DNA of 64,000 bases from positions 194,173,821 through 194,237,820 of the forward strand of contig CM035407.1 in NCBI GenBank assembly GCA_020310875.1, given 5' to 3'. Under the pieces are notes generated by a model. It searched no databases and was not told the origin of the DNA. It saw only the letters and a list, made by a program, of their open reading frames with translations. This document shows, one piece after another, positions 11,748 to 21,552 of this stretch. Origin of the DNA: Ceratopteris richardii. Taxonomy: Eukaryota; Streptophyta; Polypodiopsida; Polypodiales; Pteridaceae. A program made the translations under genes and the position numbers. The number at the start of each line of letters is the position of its first letter. Position 1 is the stretch's first letter.

Positions 11748-12060
11748 ATGAATGGTGAAAATCATGATTGCATGGGTCAAGTTGTGTTGCCTATTGTTGT
11801 GGAAGATGAAAAATGTTTTGAATGAATATTTATCATGGAATGTATTGATAAAGAATTGCTAAATGGCACTTAAAAGTTTGTAAAAGAAAATCATCAAGAG
11901 TTTGAGATGTCTTATTCATCTATTGTGCTTACACCTACATGTGAATCCTTTGAAACACCTAATACTTATCCTCATTTTCATAATTGTGGACAAAACATCT
12001 CTTTAGGGATTGTACTTTTCATCCATAAAATTCTACTTTGAATGATGAAAAAGGTAAATT
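11748..12060 (+). pseudogene. retropepsin-like C-terminal half, relic
   Basis: Translation from 11748 gives NGENHDCMGQVVLPIVVED, then after a stop ECIDKELL. This parallels the minus-strand ORF at 16872-17435 (DCMGQVVLPVMVDDMQFFE ... EDLIIGTQ). In that ORF the pattern of a beta-strand-like VVLPV stretch followed by DLIIG recalls the flap-to-C-terminal part of retroviral-type aspartic proteases. The first half, where the catalytic Asp should sit, is not preserved here. Homology to the minus-strand ORF is clear; the protease assignment is inference. Confidence 0.5.
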
Positions 12061-12329
12061 AAGTGTGATTTATGAAGGTAGTGAAGATTTTTATGTTGAC
12101 CACTCATCTATGTACTCACCTAATCTTTGTTTGATTGAGTCACACCAACATTTGGAGAAGGAGGAACCTAAGGAAATTAGGGAAGGAAGAGCTTGTCTTT
12201 CCCCATGATCAAGAGTTAGATAACAAGGCTTCGTGCTCTACTTCATTGGATCAACTTAATAAGAGTGACTTATGCAATGATGCTCCTTTGAGAGACCATT
12301 GAACTTCGCCTTCTAAATCTAGTGATTCC

Positions 12330-12920
12330 ATGTATAATCATGTGAAATCCAAGATGGATCTACTGAAGATTGTAGCTTCTCAAAATTGTGAGGATCCTAT
12401 GGAAAAGGAGGAGATATGTGTAGAGAATGTTTGTATCGCTAAGAACACGGTACTTGACACCTGTACTTCCTGTGTTGCTCCCATTAAAAAGGATGACTTA
12501 GGTAATGAAAATCATGATACCAAAGAGGAAAAGGCACATTTCTTAGGACCATCCAATTGTAAAAAAGAAACCATTCTTGATCCGAAAACATTATATCCTA
12601 ATGATCAAGGAGTTGAAGAGAAACAAATGGAATCAAGGACAATTGAAGAAATCTTTCTACATCAAAATAAAGTGGAAAAACTGTCAAGAAAAGATGAGCC
12701 TCTCAAATTTTCTACAACATCATGGCATAAGAAAAAGGGATATTCATCAATAGGCTTCAAAAAAATTTGGATCCCAAAGGAACTTCTTCAAACTCAAGCT
12801 AATTTAAGAGCTTTTTGGGTCCAAATGAATATACTTTCTCATGACTCTCCTCCTTCTGCATCAAAATCTTTTACTCATTCTACATCTCTTTGGCCTACTG
12901 TAATAAAGTCTCATGGATGA
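12330..12920 (+). CDS. IWVPK-motif protein of the non-autonomous element (relic copy)
   Basis: Open for 196 codons. It is acidic and Lys/Glu-rich, with no membrane segment or signal peptide. It corresponds to the minus-strand ORF at 16157-16903: both have a KKxHFLG segment followed by a QIW(V/I)xK motif (here KKIWIPKELLQTQ near residue 146). The function is unknown. The same motif occurs downstream of the integrase and retropepsin of gypsy element D, so it probably belongs to the 3' part of that family's coding region. The start codon is arbitrary, since the homologous frame is open upstream in other copies. Confidence 0.55.
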   Translation: MYNHVKSKMDLLKIVASQNCEDPMEKEEICVENVCIAKNTVLDTCTSCVAPIKKDDLGNENHDTKEEKAHFLGPSNCKKETILDPKTLYPNDQGVEEKQMESRTIEEIFLHQNKVEKLSRKDEPLKFSTTSWHKKKGYSSIGFKKIWIPKELLQTQANLRAFWVQMNILSHDSPPSASKSFTHSTSLWPTVIKSHG

Positions 12921-13156
12921 AAAAGGACATGGAAAAAGGGAAATAAAGAAGAAGCCTCATGGGAATTTTAGGCCTAAGAATAATAATGGGTAAATCATAT
13001 GGAGGCCTAAAAAGTACAAGTTGCTTAAATTGGAATCTCAAAAATGTTTCTAATCCTTAAAAAATCAAGTACACAAGTACAAAAAGCTCCTTGTGTAGCA
13101 CCCATGGGTTTCAATCCCAACCTTGCCCAATGCACAACATGGATTTGTATTAAAAT

Positions 13157-14241
13157 TGTTGGAACATCAAGCTTACACTATGCTTGAGGTGGATTTGATC
13201 TACATCAAAAACTATCACTTAGATTACGAAAAAAGAATATCCATGGGAGAGTTCTTTTACCTATGCTCATTTATTGTATTTTTTTGAGAGATTTTGGTGG
13301 TTCATTTATCGTTGTAAAAGCCTTAGATTTACACATGTAAAAGTAGAAAAAGAGAGCCCAAATCCCACGATTTTTTTATGGTTTATTTGTAAGAAATCAA
13401 GTAATCAATCACCTAAAAGTAGATCAAACTAGAGCTTCACTTTTCCTAGATTGTAGTGAAGTGAATTGATTCCCTCCAACAACCATTCCTACCTTCATTT
13501 GAATTCAAAATCCACTTGTAGAAGTTGTGGAACACTCCTAGAGTCTATATAAAGACTTCAAATCACTTGTACAATACATGGAAGCAATATACATACACTT
13601 GTGACCATCATTGTCTTGCTCCTTCAATTTTCTGCATCATCTTCTTCGCCAATAGTACTCTTGCAGAGGTTGTTGGTCTCTCTACGGAGCTTGAAATTGA
13701 GTGAATCATGGCTCATTAGAAAGATATTAGTGTCTAGTTTATGCTTATAAATCTTCATGGCATTTGGTTTTGTAGATTGAGAGAAATCTCAGTTTTGTTG
13801 TCTCGGGGTCAATCTTTGCATATTCCTGAAAAATAGGAGGTACCATCGTAGAGTGTTCGATTCATTCCTATAGCATATTTTGCTTATTCCTTATACGTTT
13901 GTGCATTATATACACTCAACCCTATATGTATCACTCCCATAAAAGGATTTTTTCTAATTGTAATCACGCTGGTCACTATGGGCATTTGAAGTTCATTGTC
14001 TCTTCCATAGATAGTAAGTTTTTTTAGCTCGTCGATGCGTGAACTTATCTGTTTTGTATCGACTCCTTCTCCTTGATGCTCCAAAGTACATAATGCATTT
14101 CTTTGCACTTATTGCATGCCTATAAGGTGTGTTTGAGTATCCATAAGCTCAAAGGCTGGTCTTGTGCCGGTTGGATGGACCAAACTTCGTCGCTTTGAAA
14201 CACACTTTTCTACCTCCTACAAGCTTCTCCAAGTTCTTTCA
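13157..14241 (+). mobile_element. 5' LTR of copia A
   Basis: 1085 bp starting TGTTGGAACATCAAG and ending AAGTTCTTTCA, matching 30212-31313. A TATA-type box CTATATAAAG lies at 13545-13554 and repeats at 30601-30610, so transcription would start near 13580. Many substitutions separate the two LTRs, so the insertion is old. Confidence 0.92.
13545..13554 (+). promoter_or_regulatory. TATA box in copia A LTR
   Basis: CTATATAAAG, conserved in the 3' LTR at 30601-30610. It lies about 390 bp into the LTR, a usual U3 position. Confidence 0.55.
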
Positions 14242-14242
14242 G

Positions 14243-14254
14243 TGGTATTAGAGC
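14243..14254 (+). other. primer-binding site (initiator tRNA-Met type)
   Basis: TGGTATTAGAGC, one base off the TGGTATCAGAGC complement of initiator tRNA-Met, one base after the LTR end at 14241. Typical for plant copia elements. Confidence 0.85.
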
Positions 14255-14272
14255 TAGATCAAGATGGGTGAC

Positions 14273-14874
14273 TGTAGCTCAAGCGTAAGCACCACCTCCT
14301 TTACTTGTCAATCCATGGAGACGTGAGGACCGATATGAAGATCGTGAGCAATTGTGGTGAGCAAATGTGAGTGACAAGCACATACATGCACGCACACACA
14401 CACGCACACAAGGCAAGATCAAAGAGAGGAACAATGGAAGGACTTTGATTACAAAAGAAATCTATTACAAAGCTGAAATCTACAACAAGCTAACCTCAAA
14501 AATGAGCTCTCTAGCTCTTTTTATAGTTTTTGGACTAGTTTTGGCCCTGTCCAGACCTAGTGTCCCGCCTAGTTAAAAATTAGGTTCCAGGGCTTATTTG
14601 AGGGCTCAAATGAAGTCTAAAAATTATGAAAATTGGTAGGATGTTACTTCTAATGCTCCTCAAGCTTGAGGACTCCTTGGCTTGAACAAAACGGAGCTAC
14701 AAAAAGGTGAAATGATATTTACAATGGTTTTTAGTGATGAAAATCACTATTTTATAGGGATTTCTTCTAAAAATTTGACATACACTTCTTGGAGCTCCCT
14801 ATGTGCTCCTTCTTCTTGCGCGTCCACTTCTCTGATGTGCTTATTATGCTTGTCCTTGACCTTGAGCTTCAACA
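14273..14874 (-). mobile_element. 3' LTR of element B
   Basis: 602 bp. On the plus strand it runs TGTAGCTCAAGCG to GAGCTTCAACA, so on its own strand it starts TGTTGAAG and ends GAGCTACA. A minus-strand TATA box (plus CTTTTTATAG, 14517-14526) is conserved at 19408-19417. It contains a CA-rich stretch near 14385-14412 that is missing from the 5' LTR. Confidence 0.9.
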
Positions 14875-14888
14875 CTCCCCCCCTCTCA
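14875..14888 (-). other. polypurine tract of element B
   Basis: Plus-strand CTCCCCCCCTCTCA, which is TGAGAGGGGGGGAG on the element's strand, directly before TGTTGAAG of the 3' LTR. Confidence 0.8.
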
Positions 14889-16156
14889 AGTCTATCGTCC
14901 CTGACAGACCCTTGTTGTAGTGGTTGTTCCATGTAGCACTTTGAGAGGTAGTGTCCATCCTGTGTGAACAAGAGCCTATCTATCTATTGTAGCAGGTTCG
15001 GTTGTCTGATTCTTCCTTTGTCACTATGAGTTATTGTAAGGCTTAGTTCTTTGGTATGTGCTGCTTCCTTGGATTCTAGCGAGAATGTGTCCTTGTGAGC
15101 TCCCAAAAACCTGCTACTTGCTCAAAAGAGGTTGTCATTTTTAGTTGGAGCAACTGCGGGCTTCGAATTGCTTTCTAGGTATTGATGTTGTCCTCGTGAT
15201 GTCTTATAGATCTTCCAAAGGTGATGTTCATTGTGGCCATGCCAAGTGCTGGTAACCCATATTGAATGATGGGCAAATGTATTAGTGCATGGGTTGAAGA
15301 AAGTATGTGCCTTGTGCCTGGCCTTGTAATGTAGCCCTATGCATGCTTACTTGGAAAATGCATTGGAAGAAGTATGGTGCAAAAATTGGAGGTCTTGAGC
15401 TAAGTGCTCAAGGGCCTGCTGATGAAAAGTTTTCTTAATCTATCATTGTGATAATGTTGCCCAAGTAGGAGATTCTTACCATGGTGAATGGTCAATCGAT
15501 GCGGATCTCTTCGTGTCGTACACTCATCATTGTGATGGACCACCGGCTAGTCTTTCATTGTCAATGAATGTTCTTGTTGATGGTCCACTGATGAAATTCT
15601 TTGAGTGCTTGGTCCTGTTCCCTCTCTTCAAAGTAACATTTGCCAAATCCATAAGCAGGAGTCTTCTCACCCAGTATACATACAAGGATTTTCAATAATA
15701 TCATCTGCTAGCTAAGACACATTTCTATCAAAACTGATAAATGCATAGTAATCAATAGCTCCACCTTCAACTAAGCCTGACTCATTCATGTTCCATGAGT
15801 CAAACTTGGGAACAAAGCTCTCTCTCTTTCTCTCTTTCCTTTTCCCCTTTTTTTTTCTTTGGTAATAGAGGTACCTAATGAAAATGTCATGATGTAATGG
15901 AATGACATGTACAATAGATGAATGTAATTCATCTCTTCTCAGTCCATGTGCATGAGTGGAGGCTAAGGGTGCTTGGGTGGAGAACAAAAAATGCCTATGC
16001 ATGGTCTTATGATGAGACCCTATCTCATGCATACTATAAAAAATGCATACAGAAATAATGGTGCAGAAATGGATCAATCTTGAGCAAAGTGCTCAAGGGT
16101 GAGACGATGATGAGGCTTCCTCCAAATGTCCAACTCAAAGAACCTTTTCTTTCCCA
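14889..16156 (-). other. 3' non-coding region of element B
   Basis: About 1.27 kb with no convincing ORF. Parts of it (for example the TTGTAGTGGTTGTTCCATGT segment near 14912 and 15113-15600) match 36880-36930 and 55189-55640 in element D. This shows that B and D share their whole 3' end, not only the LTR. The shared block includes the segment with several GTGCATTAGTGCATGG-like words near 15280. Confidence 0.7.
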
Positions 16157-16903
16157 TCAACCATTTGAAATGGATGATACCTTTGTCCACCAATCTGCCA
16201 AAAGAAAAATAAAAAGCAAATTTTTACGATGTATGAACATGTGCCCTCTGGGTGTCTGGGTTAGACTTAGCGTGCCTAATGCTTGGCCTTTGGATGAGGC
16301 CCTATTTGCATGCATACTTGGTGTGCATCTTGAACATACGTTGTGCATTGGGCAAGGTTGGGTTTGACACCCATGGATGCCGCACGAAGAGGTTTTAGGC
16401 CGCCAATATGTCTTTGTTGTGCAGGTTGTTGCCTTGAAGTCCCCCCATGCATTTTTTCTGAGTTCAGGCTTGATTGCTTTGGGTCCTTTGATTGGAAGTG
16501 GTCTTTCTTGAAGATAAGTCATGGTAGGCCTAGACCATAGATTTTGAAGTCTAGTGTGAGAGGGCTGATTTTGTACAAGGGCTTTCTTTGGTACCCATAT
16601 CATAGTGCGATTTGGTTGGGCTCCAAGTAATTTCTTGGCCACCCAAATTTGCCTGACATTACCAAGAAAATGTGATTTCTGTTTCTTGATGTAAGGGTCT
16701 TTTGGGCCTTCTATGTGAGTTTTTTGAGAAAACTCATCTTTACATGGGGAGTGCAACAAAGATTGATCTTCTATACATACTTTAGGATTATGCAAGGGAT
16801 CATTGGGTTGTGTGGTTTGAGATTGATCTAGAGATTCATCGATATATTTATCCTCATTACACATAGAATCTCTAGATGTACAAATTGGGTGATGGATTGT
16901 CAT
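16157..16903 (-). CDS. IWVPK-motif protein of element B
   Basis: Open for 248 codons on the minus strand. Hydrophilic N-terminal half, then a KKQKSHFLGN segment and two clear repeats, RQIWVAKKLLGAQ and MIWVPKKALVQNQ, followed by a Cys/His-containing stretch (TTCTTKTYW, CGIHGC, CPMHNVCSRC) that is not a standard zinc knuckle, and a hydrophobic C-terminus (LLFIFLLADWW). The function is unknown. Related ORFs occur at 12330-12920 and, with more repeats, at 55616-56452 in element D. It overlaps the preceding retropepsin-like frame by a few codons, so the two were probably one protein before a frameshift. Confidence 0.6.
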   Translation of the reverse strand: MTIHHPICTSRDSMCNEDKYIDESLDQSQTTQPNDPLHNPKVCIEDQSLLHSPCKDEFSQKTHIEGPKDPYIKKQKSHFLGNVRQIWVAKKLLGAQPNRTMIWVPKKALVQNQPSHTRLQNLWSRPTMTYLQERPLPIKGPKAIKPELRKNAWGDFKATTCTTKTYWRPKTSSCGIHGCQTQPCPMHNVCSRCTPSMHANRASSKGQALGTLSLTQTPRGHMFIHRKNLLFIFLLADWWTKVSSISNG

Positions 16904-17803
16904 GATTCACCCTAGAGTTGACATCATTTTCCACATCAATGATACAAAGTATTTGTTGATCATCTCCTTCTTGATGATATGAGTGTAGACCATCCCTGCT
17001 TATGGTTTCATGAGGGGAATCCAAATTTATAGGAAGAGAGGGTCCTTCCACATCCCCCAAACACTTGGAGTCCTCCATTTCTCCATTCGCCAAGGTTTCG
17101 TGTGATTTACTCAAAGAAGGATTAGATTCAAAAGCATGAGTAGAAATAAAATTTTGTGCATGAAAAGCACAATCTTTGAAAATATGATTTTGTCCCCAAT
17201 CATCATAAGGCGGATAGTCATTAGGATTTTCAATAGACATATATGTAGAAGCGCGTGTAATAGGTGGAGAAGACACCTCAAATTCTTGATGATTTTGTGT
17301 AATGAACCTTTGGGTGCCAATGATCAAGTCTTCATCTATAGCGTCCATGACAAAGAATGTTTCAAAAAATTGCATGTCATCCACCATAACAGGCAACACA
17401 ACTTGACCCATGCAATCATAATGTTCTCCATCCATGAGGATAGAAGAATGAGTTGTTGGTTGAATGCCTCAAAAATAATGATCACTAGGTCAATATGAAT
17501 TAAATTCCACTCACAATTAGGATTGATATAAACACTCAACCTTCTATGGTCATATCCTATTCTTATATGCACAAAAGTATCGTTATATTCTCTTGTTGCA
17601 AATAAGGATCCTACTCCCTTAGATATTTCATCCCTTCCCTTGACTGCTTGCATTTTTTCTCTAGATGTTTCACCCTTATGTGAGATTATTTCATGCATTT
17701 CATGTTTATCTCCCTCCTTTTTTTCAATCTTAGCCCCCTTTCTTCTCTCTTTTGCTTTTTTCTTTCCATGAAACAATTTTTTCTCTCCCTTGGCTTCCAA
17801 CAA
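16872..17803 (-). pseudogene. degenerate retropepsin-like protein of element B
   Basis: Two overlapping minus-strand frames (17803-17336, then 17435-16872). The first has a charged N-terminus (KKKAKERRKGAKIEKKEGDK) and then, at residues 77-110, FVHIRIGYDHRRLSVYINPN followed by CEWNLI. This has the layout of the first half of a retroviral-type aspartic protease, with N-P-N in place of the D-S/T-G triad. The second frame gives DCMGQVVLPVMVDDMQFFE and EDLIIGTQRF, like the protease C-terminal half with its (I/V)(I/L)G motif. I infer a catalytically dead retropepsin fold. The frameshift between halves lies near 17336-17435. It could also be an unrelated protein with chance resemblance. Confidence 0.5.
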
Positions 17804-17879
17804 GCTATAGAGTTTAAAAAATGGACTTTTGATGAAAAAGTTATGTCAAATCAGGCTCCTGGGATCAAAACAGGCAAAC

Positions 17880-18960
17880 AGGACCTTTTGGAAAAATCAG
17901 GATTGTGTGTGAAAATCACGATTTTGGACAACCTTGGAAATCATAATTTTGAATGAAAATTGGGATTTTTGGAGGTCTAAAAATCACGATGCTGAGCGCT
18001 TATGAAAATCACAATTTTGAGTAATCCCCAAAAAATGCAATTTTGATTGAAAATCGTAAAAAACGCGATTTTGAGTGAGAATCGTGAAAAACGTGATTTT
18101 GAGTGAGAATCATGAAAAACGCGATTTTGACTGAAAATCGTGTTTTTTACCTTAAAATCGCGATTTTGAGAATGACAAAAAAATCACAATTTTGATTGAA
18201 AATCGTGTTTCCTCAAAATCGTGTTTTGTGAAAATCGTGATTTTGAATGAAAATCATGTTTGGTCAAAGTCATATTTTTGCCTGAAAATCGCGATTTTGT
18301 ACCTTAATGAAAATCGTGAAAATCGCAATTTTAGATGAAAGTCGTGTTTTTGAAAATTGCGATTTTTGAGCCAACAGAGAATCATGTTTTTTTCCAAAAT
18401 CATGTTTTTGGCTGAAAATCATCATTTGTGAAAATCGCGATTTTGAGCCCACTGAAAATCGTGTTTTCTCAAAGTCATGTTTCTACTTGAAAATCGTGAT
18501 TTTGGTTGAGAATCATGTTTTTGAGAATCGTGTTATGAAAATCGTGATTTTGAGCCTTAATGAAAATCATGTTGTCTGAAAATCGTGAAAATCGCAATTT
18601 TGGATGAAAGTCGTGTTTTTGAAAATCGCGATTTTGGAGCCAACAGAGAATCGTGTTTTCCTAAAATTGTGTCTTTGTCTGAAAATCGCGATTTTACCTC
18701 AGAATCGTGTTTTTTGAGAATCTTAGAGAAATTGTGATTTTGAGCACAACCAAAGAATCGCGATTCTAAGAATGACCTCAGAATCGTGTTCTTTTCAAAA
18801 AGCTTTTAGGCGGGAAATAGAAAATCATAATTTTTTGAATAAATTTGAATTTATAAAAATCACGATTTTCAGTCAGAGTCGTGTTTTTTGGTGGGAAATT
18901 CAAATTTTTGAGTGTCGAGCAATGGCGAACTCCGTATGTGCAGAAAATCGTGAAAAAACA
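17880..18960. repeat. tract of short palindromes, core AAAATCGCGATTTT
   Basis: Just over 1 kb packed with a 14-base palindrome and its variants (AAAATCGTGATTTT, AAAATCACGATTTT), joined by TGAG, TGAAAATCGTG or GAGCC spacers. Exact copies of AAAATCGCGATTTT are at 18154-18167, 18285-18298, 18431-18444, 18622-18635 and 18682-18695. On the element's strand it lies between the PBS and the first ORF, so it would form the RNA leader. Spacing is irregular. It is not a CRISPR array: there are no constant-length spacers. Confidence 0.9.
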
Positions 18961-19063
18961 CAGCTGCTTGCTCTCCCTTGCACTTCCTAACTCCTTCTCA
19001 CACAATAATGCATGAAAAGTGCTATGAAAATGGTGAAAATGCACAAGAAAACAAGAAATTTCT

Positions 19064-19116
19064 ATGAAGAAGAAGATGGATGAAGATGATGATGATGATG
19101 AAGATGAAGAAGAAAA
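19064..19116. repeat. GAA/GAT microsatellite
   Basis: Run of GAAGAAGAAGATGGATGAAGATGATGATG type between the palindrome tract and the PBS of element B. Confidence 0.8.
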
Positions 19117-19207
19117 ATCAGAAAATAAACAGAAATGATAGTTTTTTTACCTTCCAACGTCGCAAATCTATGATCTTACCATCACAACGCTCATCCTCGA
19201 AGCTCTC

Positions 19208-19225
19208 TCCCCAGCAACGGTGCCA
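19208..19225 (-). other. primer-binding site of element B (Asp type)
   Basis: On the minus strand TGGCACCGTTGCTGGGGA, eight bases after the LTR end GAGCTACA. It closely resembles the TGGCGCCGTTGCCGGGGA site used by plant Athila elements with tRNA-Asp, so B and D probably belong to that side of the gypsy tree. Confidence 0.75.
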
Positions 19226-19233
19226 AAATTTGG

Positions 19234-19741
19234 TGTAGCTCAAGCGTAAGCACCACTTCCTTTACTTGTCAATCCGCGGAGACCTGAGGACCGATATGAA
19301 GATCGACAACAATTGTGAGGAACAATGGAAGGACTTTGATTACAAAAGAAATCTATTACAAAGCTGAAATCTACAACAAGCTAACCTCAAAAATGAGCTC
19401 TCTAGCTCTTTTTATAGTTTTTAGTCTAGTTTTGGCCCTGTCCAGACCTAGTGTCCGGCCTAGTTAAAAATTAGGTTCCAGGGCTTATTTGAGGGATCAA
19501 ACGAAGTCTAAAAATTATAAAAATTGGTAGGATGTTACTTCTAATGCTCCTCAAGCTTGAGGACTCCTCGGCTTGCACAAAATGGAGCTACAAAAAGGTG
19601 AAATGATATTTACAATGGTTTTTAGTGATGAAAATCACTATTTTACATACACTTCTTGGAGCTCCCCATGTGCTCCTTCTTCTTGCGTGTCCACTTCTCT
19701 GATGTGCTTACTATGCTTGTCCTTGACCTTGAGCTTCAACA
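19234..19741 (-). mobile_element. 5' LTR of element B
   Basis: 508 bp, TGTAGCTCAAGCG to GAGCTTCAACA on the plus strand. Compared with the 3' LTR it lacks about 90 bp (the CA-rich part near 14350-14430) and a second short block (ATAGGGATTTCTTCT, near 14753). It is followed by GTGAC and the resumed copia A gag. Confidence 0.9.
19408..19417 (-). promoter_or_regulatory. TATA box of element B
   Basis: CTATAAAAAG on the minus strand, conserved in the 3' LTR (14517-14526), followed on the element's strand by AGCTAGAGAGCT. Confidence 0.5.
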
Positions 19742-19746
19742 GTGAC

Positions 19747-20759
19747 TGATTTCCCTCAATGCTCGAGAAGCTTGATCGAAACAACTATGCGGCTTGGCAA
19801 ATCAGAATGGAGGCCTATTTGCAAGGTAGAAATCTTTATGAAATTGTAGTAGGTGATGAAGCTATGCCTATACCAAGATCCAAAGGAGGACCTACACAAG
19901 AGGAGACAGATAAGCTCACACTTTGGTGCGCAAGGGATGCTCTAGCAAGGTCGTACATACTAAACGCTATCTGTGACTTTCTATTACCACATATTAGAGG
20001 ATGCAAGACATCTCAAGAGACTTGGGATGCCCTCAAGACCTTCTTTTCTACTAGTACCAAAGCAAGAAAGAATCATCTTTAGAACGAGTTCAACCAAATG
20101 AAGAAGACACCTAAACAAACCATCACAAAGTTTGTTGTCAAGGTCAACGAGGTTGCAGATCAGTTAGCATCCATTGGAGAGCTGATTGAAGAAGAGGCTA
20201 TCATGAGGCAAATTCTCAATGGCATTCGAAGTGATAAGCAATGGCAATCCTTCGAGACGGCTTATGATCCCATCGTGGATGTGCAAACTCCAAACTTCAA
20301 CATCTTTCTTGGAAAACTCTTCAATCAAGAGGCCAACAACATCATAAAGGAAGGTAACTCCTATCATGGTAATTAATTAGTGCTCTATATGCAGATAAGA
20401 AGTATAAGAAGCAGAAAGGCAAGAAGAAGGAAGACGAGACTTCCCAAGCCAACTTCGCAAGCAAAAGCAAGTGGAAAGGGAAGAAGAAAGGACCAAAGCA
20501 AGACAAAGCCAAAGGCCAAAATGTTCAACCTTTAGCCATCTCTGATAAGACCAACCGCACCACTAAGATTTTTTGGTTCAATGGGAAGACCTAGAAAGGA
20601 AGTGGAAGAGGTGGATATGGAAGCAAGAGAGGCAGCGGTGGACACAACTTCAACAATAACAATAGAGGCTATAATAGAAGGGACTACAACAATTATTCAG
20701 AAGATCAACCACATGAAGACTCATTGCTTCTCATGAATCTAACCCACAAAGAAGGTAAA
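19747..20759 (+). pseudogene. copia A gag
   Basis: Gag builds the virus-like particle. The ATG and two codons (M-G-D) are at 14264-14272, then the non-autonomous element intervenes, and the frame resumes at 19747 with a TGA followed by FPSMLEKLDRNNYAAWQIRM. Gag motifs continue through WCARDALARSYILNAICDFL, a stop near 20080, and IMRQILNGIRSDKQWQSFE. The tail is Lys/Gly-rich (SGRGGYGSKRGSGG), but the expected CCHC zinc knuckle is degraded near 20560-20600. The homologous gag on the minus strand (25848-26786) begins MGDGFPSFIDKLD, which supports the join across the insertion. Confidence 0.8.
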
Positions 20760-21547
20760 GAAGATGATCATTTGTTCTACATAGATTCAGGATGTTTGAA
20801 TCATGTTGCAGGAAACATTGCTCTTCTATCTAATTTGGAAAGTCCAAAGCATAGGCATGAAGTGCAAACAGGGGATGACACAAAGCACAATGTGGAGAAG
20901 ATTGGTAATGTCAAAGGTTCTCTATGTACCCACTATCACTAAAAACCTAATAAGTGTAGGCCAAATAGTTGAAAAAGGCTTGGAAGTTAGGTTCACCCAA
21001 CTGGAGCTTTTGTGGAAGATCCATGTCAAGGCTTCAAGAAGATAGCCAGAGGTGAGAAGCATAGTAGGCTCTTTACTTTTGAAGTGGGAGAAACCAGGAA
21101 CATAGCTCTATTCACTTTTGGGTCTCAAAACCTAAGTGAGCTTGAAGTGTGGCATAAGAGACTTGCTCACGTGAATGAAAGAACTTTGAAGGATATATGC
21201 AGGGATCAAAGTGTTCTAGGACTACCGAACATATCAAAGCAACACATGATCAACATGTGTGATGTATGTCAGATTGGGAAGGCACAAAGACAACCATTCA
21301 ACCACAAAGGCTACATCCACAACAACTTATTGGACTTAGTACATACAGATGCATGGGGACCAAATCAAGAACCGTCATTGGCAGGATCAAGGTACTATGT
21401 CTCATTTATTGACGATCATAGTAGATGGACTATTCTATACTTTATCAAGAGTAAGAATGAAGTGTTTGATTGCTTCAAAACGAATCTAGCACATGTGGAG
21501 AGTCATACAAGTAGATCACTGAAGAAGCTTAGATTTGATGGAGGGGG
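20760..21547 (+). pseudogene. copia A protease, GAG-pre-integrase and integrase N-terminal part
   Basis: The aspartic protease active site reads FYIDSGCLNHVAGN near 20776, with the D-S-G triad intact. A frame change follows near 20920. Next come KNLISVGQIVEKGLEVRF, the GAG-pre-integrase HHCC-type finger (VWHKRLAHVNERTLKDIC ... MCDVCQIGKAQ), and the first integrase core motifs HTDAWGPNQEPSLAGSRYY and FIDDHSRWTILYFIK. It stops inside the DGGG motif at 21547, where copia C is inserted, and resumes at 27867 (YFSKEFDKF). A run with one extra G next to the insertion site also shifts the frame. Confidence 0.85.
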
Positions 21548-21552
21548 GAGAA

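Larger units (their letters stand above)
11560..13156 (+). mobile_element. relic of the non-autonomous IWVPK element, left part
   Basis: Plus-strand relative of the minus-strand element at 14273-19741. From about 11748 it encodes a DCMGQVVLP protein segment, then an IWIPKELL segment near 12770, and ends with a CCCATGGGTTTCAATCCCAACC stretch whose reverse complement is near 16340-16380. It is cut at 13156 by a copia insertion and resumes at 31319 after one copy of the AAAAT duplication. No LTR is seen at its left end, so it is truncated. Confidence 0.75.
14273..19741 (-). mobile_element. non-autonomous LTR element B (D family)
   Basis: Complete minus-strand element of 5469 bp. LTRs are 19234-19741 (5') and 14273-14874 (3'); the exact duplication GTGAC is at 14268-14272 and 19742-19746. 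It has an Asp-type PBS and a G-rich PPT but no Gag zinc knuckle, RT, RNase H or integrase. Its LTRs and 3' non-coding region match those of gypsy element D (36115-64000), so D-type elements are the likely source of its enzymes. Internal order in transcription is PBS, short A/T palindromes, retropepsin-like ORF, IWVPK ORF, 3' non-coding, PPT. Confidence 0.9.

Noticed and set aside
17880..18960. Possible CRISPR array
   Set aside because: Repeats are short palindromes with irregular, overlapping spacing and no unique constant-length spacers; the context is a plant LTR element.
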